Notes: a model not told the origin generated them from the letters alone. A stretch of 64,000 nucleotides of DNA from Asterochloris sp. CNOR1 (GCA_963969365.1 OZ017750.1:558001-622000), one strand, 5' to 3'. Numbered from the stretch's first letter, positions 35,701-48,700 are shown. Translations and numbers: made by a program.

Positions 35701-38700
35701 GTGCTGACACAGCTGTGCTCTGTGCGCAGGGAAGGGCTGCATGTCAACTGCAGTTGGTGCGATGTGCCCTTTTACCGAGAGTCAGACTGTACCAGCCCAT
35801 ATGCATGCACACTGTGTGTAGACTCTATTCTTTGCAGTGCCCTCTGTTGTCTACTCTGCGCATGTGTGTACCCCGCAGCTTGCAGACCAGGGCTGCACAC
35901 TTGCCCATGCTGATCAAAGCCGGCAGGGACGACACAGTGTCAATGCCCAGCATTGGTTGCATGCATGGTTACACCCAGATCCATGCAGGGTCCAAAGCCC
36001 ACCCACTCCGTCCATGACTGTACCCTGCCTCATGCAGGCCAGGGGCGCCGACACCACCCTGCCCACGCTGATCAGTGCTGGCGCAGAGGACATTGCGGCT
36101 GGGCAGGCCAAGGTGGTCGCCCTCCTGCAGTCCATCATCGGGCAGCAGAACTCGGCTGCAGCTGCAGCTGAGGATGCTGCAGAGGCACTGGCAGCCATCC
36201 AGAACCTGCAGTCGCAGCAGGCTGCCGCACAGCAGGCCATTGCACTGAGCCTGACAAACAGCATCAGTGCCATACAGGTGGGCTCTACATGCGTTGCTTT
36301 GATATGGACATGGAGTACCTCTTGGAGGTAGCGGCTTGTGCACTGCATCGCCAGCCTGTGCTGGAGACGCTGTGTGCCATGACCTCATATTTGATATTGA
36401 GCATGCTGGCAGAAACCACTGCTCAGTGCCCTGTGCCTGCCCCCGGCCTGTGCCAACCCTTCCCCCGCTGAGGGTGTCAGCCTGGTACTGGATCTCAGCA
36501 TGCCAGCAGACTAATATGCGCTGTCATGGGTAGCCACGCACTACCCCGCCCAGCTGCCAGCTCGCAAGCAGCCACATAGCATACCTGGAACCTGCCTGCA
36601 TGCAGGTGGCACTCCAGCAGGGCACTATCTCCACATCCCAGGCCCGCCTGCTGTTCCGCTCAGCACGCCAAACCAGCCTGAGCGCCAACAAGACGGCCGT
36701 CCTGTCCAACTCGCCCTGCACCAGTGCAACCACTGCCTCACATGAGTTTGAAGTGCTCAACTACAATGACACCACTCCTGACACTGCCCGGGAGCGCTCG
36801 CTGGGCCTGACCAATCGTGTCATTGCCGGCATGCTGCTGCACAGCACACGCAGCACGCCTGTGGACTGCAAGGACTCCAGATTTGACAACTTGGACAATG
36901 TCTGCAGCGGAGGTGGGTGCCTGATTGGTTTGCACCACGGGCACGAGGTGTGCACAGCTGCACAACATGGCACCTCACACATGCAAGCCTGCACAGATCA
37001 CAATGCTGGCACAGACATGCATGTCTGAGGCGATTGCATGGCAGCAGGTAGCTTGCTCAGCAGCCGGACAGCTTCCTGAATGCCTCAATCGCTGGCATCC
37101 GCACCTGCTGCAGATGCAGTGCGCAGCAGGGCTAGGCTGTGCTGTGAGCTGGCATACGATGGAGCTGAAGTACTGCACATGCACGACCCCGTGAAAAGCC
37201 GGATCTGTCGGAGTCCAGGCTAGCCTGCAAGCTGTGCCTGCCCTGTGTAGGCTTTGATCTGGCCCCCTACGGCATTGACCCAGTGTTCAAGCTGGGCACC
37301 ACGCTCTATAATGCTGACCTGGACAATGAGGCAGACACTGTGCAGTACTACAACTGCAGCCTCCTCTCCTACAAGCCCACTTATGATGTCCCAAATGGGG
37401 TGAGTCCACGGTGTGGTGCGCTGGCTACAGCTGTCCGCCGCCCTGTAAGCCCATGGCCTTGATGGGTCTCGCTCAGGACTCGCTGTGCCAACAGCCATCT
37501 GCTGAAAGGCAGTCACATCTGGTTTGTTGCATCAGTCAGCTGGGGACTTCATGCCTTGGTGGGCCTGCACTGTGGCCCCTGGCCTACTGGCTGCTGCAAA
37601 CGGCAAGCTGCTGGCAGCTGTGCATTCTTCACAGGGCAGAGAGTCTCCCCTATAATGCCTGTGCCTAGTGTTGGCTGCTGGGAAGTACATGCAGCAGCAG
37701 TATGGTTTCTCCTTCCCTGGCTGCTTCCAAACATTGCAAGGAAAGTGACAGCTCATGGGTGTCCTGCAGCAAGGAGGGTACACCAACGAGCCACCCTACT
37801 GCGCAGAGCTGTACAACGCACGATCCCTACCCTACGGCTTCCGCAGCTTCAATCTGGTCAATCTCTTTGGCGATGGCTTTCCTGTCTGGTTCGACATCAA
37901 TCTGTCGCAGGAGGATGCCACTCGCTTCTTTGAGTATGTGCAACAGGGGCTCTACTATGACTCCAACACCAGGTGGGCTTGGCTGCTTGAGTCTGCAGAT
38001 CGTGCGTTGCAGGGCTTTGTGGCTGCGGGGGCAACAGCCCAGCCCTGTCGCCAGGGGAGGAGTGTCTCTGCTGTGGGTGAGCCCATGTCCTGCAGCGATT
38101 GTCCTTCAGCAGCAGCAGGGCACATGCCATTGCTCCCTACAACATGTGCAGCAGGGAGCTACGCCTCCAGCATAAGGTGCAGCCCTGAAGAGGTCGTTGA
38201 GTTTGCCTACTGCAGCACCTGGTTGGTGGGGCACCGACGGCAGCCGTCATCAGCCACTCAAGAGGCCCTTGCTGTGCTACACCAAGAGCAGTGCACAAAT
38301 CCTGCTGGTCCTTTGGTGGCTGCAAAGCAAGCACAGGAGGATGTGTGGCCTTGACTGTGAGCGTCTCCAGGCACAGCCCTGGCTGTCTCTGCTGCGCATG
38401 TATGAGCAGCCTGCGCTGCTGCTCTGCAGGCTATCCCTGGTGCAGTTTGTCACATACAACCCGGAGCTGCAGGTCTTCACTGCCTCCCTGCTGCGCTTCT
38501 CCTTCCAGGAAACTGGCTCCATCAGGGTGAGTCTGGCCAGGTGCAGGTCCTGCTGAGGCTCAGGCCTCAGCGCAATTGTTGCTCAGGGCATTCATGCTGC
38601 CACCTGCATGTGGCGACACAGAGTGTGCACCCCCATGCAGAGGCAGTCACACGGTGCACTCATGCTTTGGCAACAAACAAGCTGGCTGTGTCCTGACACT

Positions 38701-41700
38701 GCGCAGGCCATGACTGCAGGGCGACTCCCTGACGGCCCTGCTGTTGATGTCCTCCACTGTAGCTTTCTTGAGCTGTCACTCACAAGATGCACTTCACGTG
38801 CAGCCCAAAAACAGCTCCCACTTGGCATATGCATATGCAATGTACACTTGGTGACTGAGTGTCTCACTCCTGGCCTCCTGCAGGTGGCTCACAAGATCCA
38901 CACGTTGCGGGTGGAGCTGTATGAGAATACGTCAGACTATGTGCGCCTGACGCTGGAGGTCCTGCTGACCCTGGGCATTGGCTACACCGTCTTCATTGAG
39001 TTCAAGGCCATCTTCATGACCCACATGAAGACTGTGAGCCTGCCTGGAGCTCCCAATGTGTTCAGCCTGCAGGCTGCCACAGACAGTGCAGTTACATCTT
39101 GCAAGCAGAGATACCACATACTCATGTCTGCTGTGACAAGCTGTATGAAGCACTTCAGCTCAAGGTCCTCGAGCAGTGACTCCACCCTGCTTTGTTGTGG
39201 TCACCACCACCAGCGGGTGCTGCCAGTGCAGGGCAGCTCTGGAGTTGTGCCTGGCACATGCAAGCATCCCTAAAATGGTCTGCCCTGCAAGCACACGCTT
39301 CATCTCCTGTAGCACTCTTGCCTGCATTCACCTGGCTGCCCTGCCTGCCTGCAGGGCTGGGGTCTTGATTACTTCAGGTCCAGCTGGCACGTGGTGGACT
39401 TTCTGTCTGTGGGCCTGATGGCGGTGTGCATCATCATTTGGTGGGAGTTTGTCATCAGGGACGCCATCCCCTTCGACATCCAGCTGAGGTGAGCGTCCAC
39501 GGTAGAGAATGTGAGCGCTGTACCAAACCTTGGCATCAGGCAGCCTCTGCCCATGCAGCCAGCAGAGTGCTTTCGAGCAACATGCAGTAGGGAACCTGCA
39601 GCAGTGCATCAGAGCTAATGGCAAAGCCACATCCATCGTGCACAGCTGAGTAATTCACTTTGCTGGAAGGCCTGGCAGTGCGGCTGCAGGCGCATGGGAC
39701 CCTTGGCGTCAGCATACTTGCCTGCAGGCTTCTCTGCCTGAGGGGGCCATGCCCTTGAGGCAACCTTTGCCTCTGGCAAGCTTTCTGCTCTCTGGCCTTC
39801 TAGCTTCAGTGCCTGCTGTCTGCCTGCAGGTACAATGTCTATGCCAACCTGCAAGCCTCAGCCAACTACCTTGAACTCAATGCCAACGGAGAATACCTCG
39901 ACCAGGCACAGGCAGCCTTTGCCAATCTGCAGGTTGGTCTTCGCCAAACAGCAAGACACACTGCAATTTGGAGCCTAGAAAAGCCTGCCTGTGCTGCCCC
40001 TACGTGCAAGCAGCCTTTGCCTGCTGCGCATGGGAGGTCGGCCATGCCTCAAGCTGTATGGACACTGCTGCCTCTGCCACACTGCCTTACAGCGGTGCAA
40101 GAGCCTTGCCATGCTGACACAGCCTTTGTCCGCCCAGCACCAGCTCGCTTTGACTGACGCCTGCAATGCGTTTCTAGTTCTGGCTCAGCTTTTCCAGTCA
40201 CTCCTGAGCCTGCAGGGCCTAGTGGTAGCATTTGGGCCTCTGTCCTGCAGGTCACCCTGCGCACTCCAGGGACAATTTCAGGCCAGCTCCTGTTCCCGAC
40301 CCCAACACTGCATCCCAATCTGCTGCTGGGCCTGCAGGACCATCTTTTCTGCCCAAAATCAGCAGATGGCAGTGGCTGCCAAAGCAACCCACTTTTGCCC
40401 ACCAAGGCTCCCACCAGAGACTGCTGGTGGGACGACATGATGCTGCGACCCTGCAGTGGCCGCCCAACACCAAAGTTGTGCAACCCTCCAGCCTGACACA
40501 GCTCCAGCTGTGCCCCCTGCCTGGCCTTGTGGACAGCCTAGCCTGGTCTTCCGCCCACCATCTGCAGAGTGCTGGCAGTGGCTGCTGGCAGCGCCCGCCC
40601 CTGCACCACACTGATCTGGCAACGAGACTGCTGGCCTGCCACTGCAGGGCCTGGCGGACAAGCTGGCCCCACTGTAACGAGTCTCAGAGACCCTTCCAAG
40701 CTGACACAATTTTGCATGTTGGCAGGGCCTGGTGGACAAGCTGGCCTGGTACTACGCCCTCAACGGGCTCAACATCCTGCTGCTCATCGCACGCGTGCTG
40801 AAGCTGATGGACTTCCAGCCGCGCCTGGGCGTGGTTACCCGCTCCCTGGCCCTGGCTGGGCCCGACCTCATCCACTTCTGCCTGGTCTGCGGGATGGTGT
40901 TTGTGGGCTACGCCATGATGGGCCACCTCATCCTGGGCCCCTACATCCAGGTGGGCAGTGACGCTGCTGGGCTGTTCAGAGAGGGCACAGCCAGGCGGTG
41001 TCTGCGGTCTGCGAGCCATGCTGGGGCGCGCCTTCCTGGCACCCTTCAAAGTAGGTCAGCCGTCGGCAGCAGTGATGCACCCACTGGCTGGACAGATGGG
41101 AAACAGACATAAAGACTGGTCTAGGTCATGTTGGGGCCCTGAGCCCTTGGGTCAAAATGTAAGGTCAGCCCCTGGCAGCAATCACTGTTTGTACTGTTGG
41201 CTGTCAGGCCCCTGAAGGGGTGTATTGCTCCTGCCTGTGCCAATTTGAAGCTTTGATGGGTTGCTGCCTTCCCTCATGTTGCAGCATGACCTTGCGAAGG
41301 GGCAGGCACTTAGAACACCAGGTGAGGTTTCAATGCTGCTTGCACTACCAGCAGCTTTCCAGCAGTTCTCAACCTGAGGGGCTTAGTGGTGGCCTGCTTC
41401 ACGATGTTGCTGGGCAACTTTGTTTCCCTTTCTGTCCCTCTCAAGCCTACATGGCCGCTTGCCAAGGCCCCCTGTTTGCCCCTGTCAAAAGTTTTGTTGG
41501 CTGCTTGCCAAGTTCTCCTCTTTGCCCCACCTGCATCATTCTCTATCTCTGGGCGCTCAGTAGACACGTTTCTGCCATGCTGCTGCCTCATCCGCTGGAC
41601 CTTGCCACTTGTCTGCCTGCAGCAATTCTCAACCTTTGGGCGCTCGGTCGACACCTGCTTCGCCATGCTGCTGGGAGACATCAGCGTGCAGACCACGCCC

Positions 41701-44197
41701 TCAGCCCCTGGCGCTGAGACGCTCAACGGCCTCAAGGGCCTGGTGGGCGTCGCCTCCACTCTTTTCTTCTGGACCTACGAGCTACTTGTCTTCATGGTGT
41801 TGCTCAATTTCCTGCTGGCTATCATCGTGGACGCTTTCAGCGAGGTCAAGGAGAACACCCATGAGACAACAGGTGGGTGAGCCTGGGCACCAAGAGCACC
41901 TTGCTCAGAGAGGCACAAGAAGCATCCACAAGGCTACAGCTGAGCTTCACCTCAGTAGCGGCTGCTTTGCTTAGCGGAGCAAAGGCAGGGAGAATACCAA
42001 TGGGTCCATTGACGAGCACTGGGTGAAAAGAACCGCAATTGAAGATGTGCTGTGGCAACTGGAGGCAGCAGGTCCCTTCTCAAGTACTGGCCTGCGCTGT
42101 AGAGCCTTGACAAGCAAGACCTGGGACAACATCCACTGGCACTCAAGCCCAAACTTGCCAGCTTGCTGCAGCCTCCACCAGCTCTGCAGGGCTGCCCAGC
42201 TTCTGAATGCCTCACGACCATACCACCCCCCTTGCTGATTGACCACCTGCCCCCCAATCTGTCTGCAGGGCTGCACACAGAGTTAGCCCAGATGGTGCGC
42301 GAGCGCTGGCGCAGTGCCATCGCGGGATGCTTCCACACAGCCTACGTGCCAGACCGCCGCCTGGGGCAGCTGCTCAAGCAGTGGGGCGGAGACGAGCCCC
42401 TCGATTTTTCTGAGCAGGACCGGTCAGTTGATGGCTGCCTCTGCCTGCTGTTGGATGCAACGAAGCGGAATAAGATGGACCCTTTTGCTGCAGCACCACT
42501 AGCTCTGCATTGTGAGCATCCCTGCTGGCACTGCCTGCTGGCACAAGGCCACTCCTGAGGACACCAGCATGGGTGACACAGCGCTTGGAACACCCTTCTG
42601 CAGGAACAAGGAGAAGCGTCCGGAAAGCGAGAAGCGCGTGCATGTTCTCGGGGAGGAGATGGGGCCAGAGGAGCTTAAGGAGGCCCTGCAGGTGGGATGG
42701 CTGGAGGTGACCTGTGTGCCAAGGCAAGACGGCGTCTGCATGTTTAACTTCCCTCTACTGCCCTGTGGCTTGTACCCGGGGCTTTACCTAGAGAAGGAGA
42801 TGAGCATCACATATCATCCCCTGGAGTTAGTCGCTGTACGCCTGCACCAAAATGCCTGGACTGATGTATTTGACTGTTATAGTGTGTGTCGTTGTCTGCC
42901 CTGCAGGCTGCCATGGCAGCCAGCACGCCCCACGCAGATGTGGAGCAGGGGCGGGGCATTGCGGCAGCCTGGCTGCGCAAAAACCCCACCAAGGCACCCA
43001 CGGAGGAGGAGGTGGAGATGGCAGCAGCTTACCTGGTGTCCAGGTCAGCCAAGTCATTCCTGCCACCCAAAATTTGTTGGGAGTGTGCAGCAGCGTGGAT
43101 TTGATGCACAGCAGCCTATCTGTTGCTCAGGTGAGCCAGTCTTTGTGGTACCAGCCATGGTCTGGTCGAGGCGTGCAACAGTGAGTGACTGCAGTATGTT
43201 GCCTCCAGCGCCACCAGGTGGCCCTCCTGAACAGCGACGGATGTGCAGTACCTTACCCGGCATTCAGGTTGGCCTCGTGACCGTCTTGTGCCACAACAGG
43301 ACTCTGCTGCAGATGTGCTCCGCTGCAGATGTGCTGCCGGCAAGAGAGCCAGCCTGACTTGCACAGCCCTGGAGGTGTCTGAGTGACATTGCTTGTCCTG
43401 TTGAGCAGGAGTCATGTTTCACAGGCTGCCCCTGCCGCAGTTGACACTCCATGCGTGCAGGTTTGGTGGCTTTGACGATGAGGATGAGCTGGATGCTGCT
43501 GAGGGCCTTGAGGAGGGAGAGGGCCAGGTGAGGGCAGTGGCTTAGGAGGTGCTGCAGCCTCTCAGAGGGTGCATTGCGACCACACTCAGGCGCTCTCAGA
43601 GGAGCAACCAAGCCCAGGCTGACTGCTCTGCATGCAGCCCGAAAGCAGCAAGCGAGTGTGCCCCGAGCTGCTTCCCACGCCATCTGGTCCAGACTCTGTC
43701 TCCTGGATCAGGTTGTCTCATGTCCCTTACTGCTGCCTTGCGGGTGCAGGAGGGCAAGGGTGGAGCCCAGAGCAACGAGGCAGTGGAGAAGGAGCGCAAT
43801 CAGCTGGCTCTCGCGCTTGAGAGGCTGGCAGACGTGCAGAAGGAGCTGGCTTCAGGCCAGAATAATCTCATGCAAGGCAAGACTCCACATGCCACTGAAG
43901 TTCTACATTTGGTGGCATGGTGGGCTATCATAGCGCAGGCGGACGCTCCTGGAGTGCCATTGTAATGGGGAGGGGAGTCTGCTGCAGCCTGCACTTGTGT
44001 TCTCACCACAGCAACATGCAGCAAGTGCCAGCATGGGTGACCTCTGACAGATGGCACGCTGACTGTTGCCTTGCTCTGCAGGTCAGCGGCAGCTTGCTGA
44101 GCAGCAGCAACGACTGGTGGGCCTCGTCAATCAGCCTGTCAGCAGTGTAGGACCTGGCCCCTCCTCGTCTGGGGCTGGCCCGTCATCTTCACAGTGA
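29769..44197 (+). CDS. Polycystin (PKD2/TRPP-like) cation channel
   Basis: About 32 exons, ~1,630 residues. First: 29769-29819, 29898-30013, 30301-30418 (TM1 FSFLAFVALFLAVLFL), 30702-30977, 31174-31312. Last: 38884-39033, 39355-39488, 39830-39932, 40726-40950, 41623-41872, 42269-42422, 42604-42691, 42907-43043, 43461-43527, 43750-43876, 44082-44197. Between TM1 and TM2 lies a very large extracellular domain (about 30702-38526) with an LNR-like CGDGVCETPFEF...GCRADCG unit, an LDL-receptor-A-like CSDGSDESTCE unit and many N-glycosylation sites. TM2-TM6 follow: VLLTLGIGYTVFIEF, VVDFLSVGLMAVCIIIWW, NILLLIARVL, FCLVCGMVFVGYAMM, pore region FGRSVDTCFAMLLGD and FMVLLNFLLAIIVDAF. The cytoplasmic tail is acidic, then coiled coil (LALALERLADVQKEL). 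PKD2 proteins are Ca2+-permeable cation channels of cilia and plasma membranes. Exon edges at 31552-31841 are unresolved; the last intron has a GC donor. Confidence 0.92.
35880..36090 (+). repeat. Decayed copy of a polycystin exon start in the upstream intron
   Basis: The exon starting at 36038 (GGGGCGCCGACACCACCCTG, then CCCACGCTGATCAGTGCTGG) has an upstream relative at about 35886-35935 (GGGCTGCACACTTG, then CCCATGCTGATCAAAGCCGG). The copy keeps a CTTGCAGACCAG-type acceptor. Confidence 0.65.
40515..40765 (+). repeat. Two decayed copies of a polycystin exon start in the upstream intron
   Basis: Exon start GGCCTGGTGGACAAGCTGGC (40726 on) recurs at about 40646-40672 (GGCCTGGCGGACAAGCTGGC, then a TAA) and at about 40523-40560 (GGCCTTGTGGACAGCCTAGC, then CTGGTCTTCCGCCC against CTGGTACTACGCCC). 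All three follow a CAG or similar edge. Confidence 0.85.
41345..41700 (+). repeat. Two decayed copies of the polycystin pore-exon start in the upstream intron
   Basis: The pore exon begins at 41623 (CAATTCTCAACCTTTGGGCG, then CTCGGTCGACACC). Copies lie at about 41361-41440 (CAGTTCTCAACCTGAGGGGC, GCTTCACGATGTTGCTGGGC) and about 41530-41595 (CATTCTCTATCTCTGGGCGC, TCAGTAGACACG). The second copy translates FSISGRSVDT against FSTFGRSVDT. Confidence 0.85.
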
Positions 44198-45764
44198 CAC
44201 TGTGCATGCCTTGCATAGCCTGTCCCCTTTTGCTACAGCAGTCTGGAGACTGTGGCCGCACCAGCAGAGTCACTGTGCCCAGTCACTTTCTGACAGCTCC
44301 CGCCATATTGCTGCGCCATGCATTCCACATGTACAATTTACCCCTCAACTGATGCAGAGTTGCCACCTCAAGCTGCCTATCTGAGCTGTCTGTCCGAACT
44401 GCTTGCATAACTGCTATTGACTTTGTCAACATGATTCTAAGAGCGGCTATGTTAGGCAGCTCTGTTCAACAGAGGTGCATGTCTATACACGAAATGATGA
44501 AGCGGGAGCAGCCCATAGCAAATAGGGCTTCATGGCTGTGACGCAAAGGGCTTCCCAAAGGAATTTCGCTTTTCCTGCTGCCATATTGCCTGCAAGCAGC
44601 AGTTGCACGTGCTGGCTTGCCTCCAGGGTGTCTGCTGGCACTGACAGCATGGCTTTGGTGGCTTGGCTGCTGGGTCGCGTCCAGTTCCTTCTGCTAAGAG
44701 GCAGCAGCCTGCCTGCAAGTGCACGCTTGCTATGAGGGTTATTAGCAGGTCTCTGGCTACTGCCGTGATGGTGTGGTGGCGCCCTGGTGCAACTGTGTGC
44801 AGGCGCTACGCTGCCAGGGTAGCAGCTGCTGCCACCAGTTGCTGGAGGGGTGCTGCCAAATGTGCCAGCAGCGGGAAGGGCCGCACCGCTGCCCCTGAGC
44901 TGGCTGAGCAGTTTGTCACTGCAGCAGGCCAGGTCCAGTGGGCAGATGCTTCGTCAGCCTGACGCAGCTGGGGCCATAACCTCTGAACTGCCTACGTCAA
45001 AGTCTGTCAGCTGCTGAGATCTGGCGTCAGGCAGCAGCTGGTCAGGCCAAGATATTGCAAACAAGCAAGCAGACTGACATTGCAACAGTCGACATAGTAC
45101 CACTGCACGCCGCACATTTGCAGAGTGAGTGGGGTGGGCATTGGGCCAGCAGAGGCATCCCCCACTGCCCAGCTTTGCATGTACTGGCCCTGGACAACTT
45201 GCTAAGCATGCAGCTGCAGTCTGGTGAAGCAACTGGCCACCCCATGCTCCAGATGGCTGAGCTGATTCAAGAGGCTGCTGCCCCACAACAGCAAACCCAT
45301 GTCGAGGAGGAATGCAGAAGTTTTCCTGCGGTCATGTTGCATGAGGTCCTCCGAGTTGATACTGCCTGCTTGACTGATCCTGTGCGCATGACAGTGCAGC
45401 GGCCCAACCACTTTCACACTGATGCGTGCTCAGGCAAAGACACGCATAATGTAAGCTGCCCAGTACCAACCCTAGGTCTCTCTGGTCAAACCTTTCTGGC
45501 AGCGCTTCTGGTGGTACAGGAGACCAGGTTCACCCCTCAAAAGCGTCACGATGTTCTAGCTTAGCAGACCGAGTGGTCAGGTGCGTTTTGATGGCTCGTT
45601 CTGTTTGACCTCACGACCTGGCATAGACGGCTGTCAACGGGCGTACACATGGTGCTCCTCAATAGTCATACTCCATTCAGACCCATTTGCCGGCATTAAA
45701 TTGACGGCATGGCCTGCAGAAGTCACCCAGGGCTGATCGACTACTATTTCTGGCGTTTCAGCGC
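44198..45764. other. Intergenic; no gene assigned
   Basis: About 1.57 kb between the polycystin stop and the coiled-coil gene. A 169-residue open frame at 45055-45564 has no recognisable motif and no splice support. From about 45540 the sequence becomes less G+C-rich and probably holds the promoter of the next gene. Confidence 0.45.
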
Positions 45765-48700
45765 ATGACAGCTTGCGAAGCCTACCTGGCTTCCAAAGGG
45801 GAGCACAACCAGGCAATGAGCAGCAGGTGCTGGCAGGCAGAGGCCTTGCCAGCAGCGGCTGCCCTATCTGTGCGGCAGCTCATCACCGCTGCAGAGTCTG
45901 GCAACAGCAGCAGCAGCAAAGCTGTCAGGGGCTCTCCAGGCCCAGACACAGAGTTGCCAGATCGCTACTGCTCTTGGAGCAGGCAGCAGCCAGAGCGCTC
46001 CGTTGATCGCCTGCTACACCACACATCTCAGACCACCCCTCCTCCCTCCCCCACACCCTCCCCCAGGCTCAGGTCTGCAGCATCCCAGCACCTCAGGACA
46101 TTATCCGGCATGTCAGAATTTGACAGAGGCGCACCCCTCCCTTCACTGGGCACGCCACTGGGCACGCCACGCAATGATGCCCAGCGGTGGGGTGGCATGG
46201 ACAATGGTCCTGCCAATGCAACGTTTCAGGGGAGGGAGCCAGCCCGAGAAAGCATGCTGCCTGAGGGAACCGCCCTGGGCTGGCTGGAGCTGTGCAACAA
46301 GGTGAGTTTTCCTCATTGCCTGGTCAGCAGCGCTAAGTGTCTCAAGGGTCTCAGGGTGCATGCCAAGTGTCTCAGGGGTGTCAAGGTGCACTTGTGGACA
46401 CCTGGGGCGGTTCATGTACGCTTTTCAGGTGCTGATGCCTGGCGTACTACAGTTACTAATGAGGAGGGATATCTTACCAGCAAGGCTTCTGATACTTTTT
46501 TGCTTTCAGCATGGGCTGCTTTCTGGAGTGTTGGCCGGCAATCACCAGCAAGAGTCTTGCTCTGCCCCCTTGACCATTGCAGGGGCCAGAAGCCTTTTGC
46601 CCTGGCCCTTGTCTGGTGCAAGAGGCCTTCTGCCCCCACAATGAGACCACATGTGACTGCCGTACCGACATACATGCAGAGCTGCTCACCCCTGTGCCTG
46701 ACAACCTCTGCTGGCTGTCCAAGACCCCACACACTACATCACTGCCCTGATGATGCTGGTATTTGCTGTGCAGGATCAGCTGCTCAGCAAGATTCATGAG
46801 CTCAACAGAGTTGTAGAGGACCGGGACAATAGAATCGCGGGCTACAGGGAGAACAGGCGCCTTCTGCGTGTGGACTGGGAGAGACGCACCCAGCATCACA
46901 ATGCCGTCAGGTGATTTGCGGCAGGAATGGTCGGATTCTGGACAGGTGCTGTGTGGTGCCATTGGCCACACAGGCCGGTGATGGCGATAGGCCTGGGGTG
47001 CTTTGCCAATAGAACCAGGACGCAGAAGCGCCGAGTAGCCACAGATCGCTTGCACTGCACAGCATTGATGTGAGTCATCCTGTTTTGATTTATCTGCACT
47101 GCGTTGTGGGCCTCTTGCCTTGCAAAGCTGGCCCCCCTTACACATGCCATATAGGCTGACCGGCCTCATTGTAGGCCCACTGAATGTGGTTTGTTGGTGG
47201 ACGCTGCACTGGGCTTATTGGTGGACGCTGCACTGGGTTCCAATTGCACTGAAAAAGCTTTCTGGCCAAGAAATCGCACAACCACCAGCTCATGCTCCAC
47301 TCTGTCTGGCTCCACTGCCCCTTTGCCAGCAGGGCCTGGGCCAAGGGACTGCACAAACGCTTGACTCTGGGTGCCTCTGATCCCTGACTCTGCGGCTGCA
47401 GGGTCAAAGCCAAGGAGGTGCACAAGCAGGCCAAGGTGCGCCTGCAGCAGGTGGAGGAGCTGAGCATGCACAACGCCCATCTGGAGAGCGTGGCTGCAGA
47501 GCTAGCAGCACTGCTGCAGGTGAAGCTGATGACATCTTGCCCTTGTTCCGCTCAATTGCTGTTGAACGAGTAGGCATTAAAAAGCAACTTTAGGGGAAAC
47601 ACTGCTGGCCCCCACATGAGCAGATGACTGCGTGCCTTTGTGTGAGGCCTGCTGACACTGCTTGACTTGCCAAAGAGCTGATGCAGCAGGATCAGGGCCT
47701 ACACAATATCCTGCCTGACCAGTACGGGCCACAGCTGTAGCCAGGCCATGCCCTCGCCTAAAGCAGCTTTGACACCTGGCTAATGATGGAGTGCACTCCA
47801 GCTCAGATGTCTTTTGCAGAGCACACCCACAATGCACAGCACAGTCTGGACTGCATTCACTCTTGATGTGCTGGTGCTGGTGCACCTCGCACACATCGTC
47901 CGGCAGCACCCGTGGCGTGACACCTGCGACTGCTTTGCTTGCAGCAGGCAGCCTTGCTTGCTTGCAGCAGACAGGCTTGACTACTGGTCACCTTGGTGCG
48001 CTGTGAGTGCAGGCTGCTCAGGCGGGCACCCACCTGGGCCCCATCCAGATTGAGCGACTGGCAGTCATCGGCTCACAACACCCCACCCTGCTGGAGCTGC
48101 GCAAGGAGAACACCCAGCTCAAGCAGGCTGTGATGCACAGCCGCCAGAATGAGGAGTGCCTGGGGGTAGAGCTGCAGGTGGGGCCTGCCTCTGCATGCAT
48201 GAGCCCTGGACCACGGCCACCTGGCGTTTGCAGGGGTGCAGGCCAATGGTGGCCGCAAGAATGAATTACGCTTGTAGGCAGAGCTGCCTGCCTCTGCATG
48301 CACCCCGCCGGACCCTGTGGCTCAGCTTCTGTGCGGCCAGGTCAGGTGCAACATGTGAACCATGGCAGCTGAGCTCTGCAAAGCTCTTCAGCCGAAGCTT
48401 CAGCTGACTCTTGATCAGGCCTGAGCATGGCGACAGCATTGTTGGGGTGTTGTGAGCTGCGCTTCTGCCTTCCTGGGGGCCTCTGGTCATGTTGACTCCC
48501 GGTACTCTGCTGCCAAGTGACACTGCATGCAGCCAGGCTCCAGCACATTCGAGATTCTTCAAAGGGGAAAAGGACGACAAATTCTGAGTCATGCTGTGCG
48601 CATCTGCAGGAGCTCGCCAGGATCTGCCAAACTCTGCAGGACCAGCTGGAGCTAGCTGAGGTGAGACATCATGCTATTGTAGGTTCCATGTCATGTGGCT

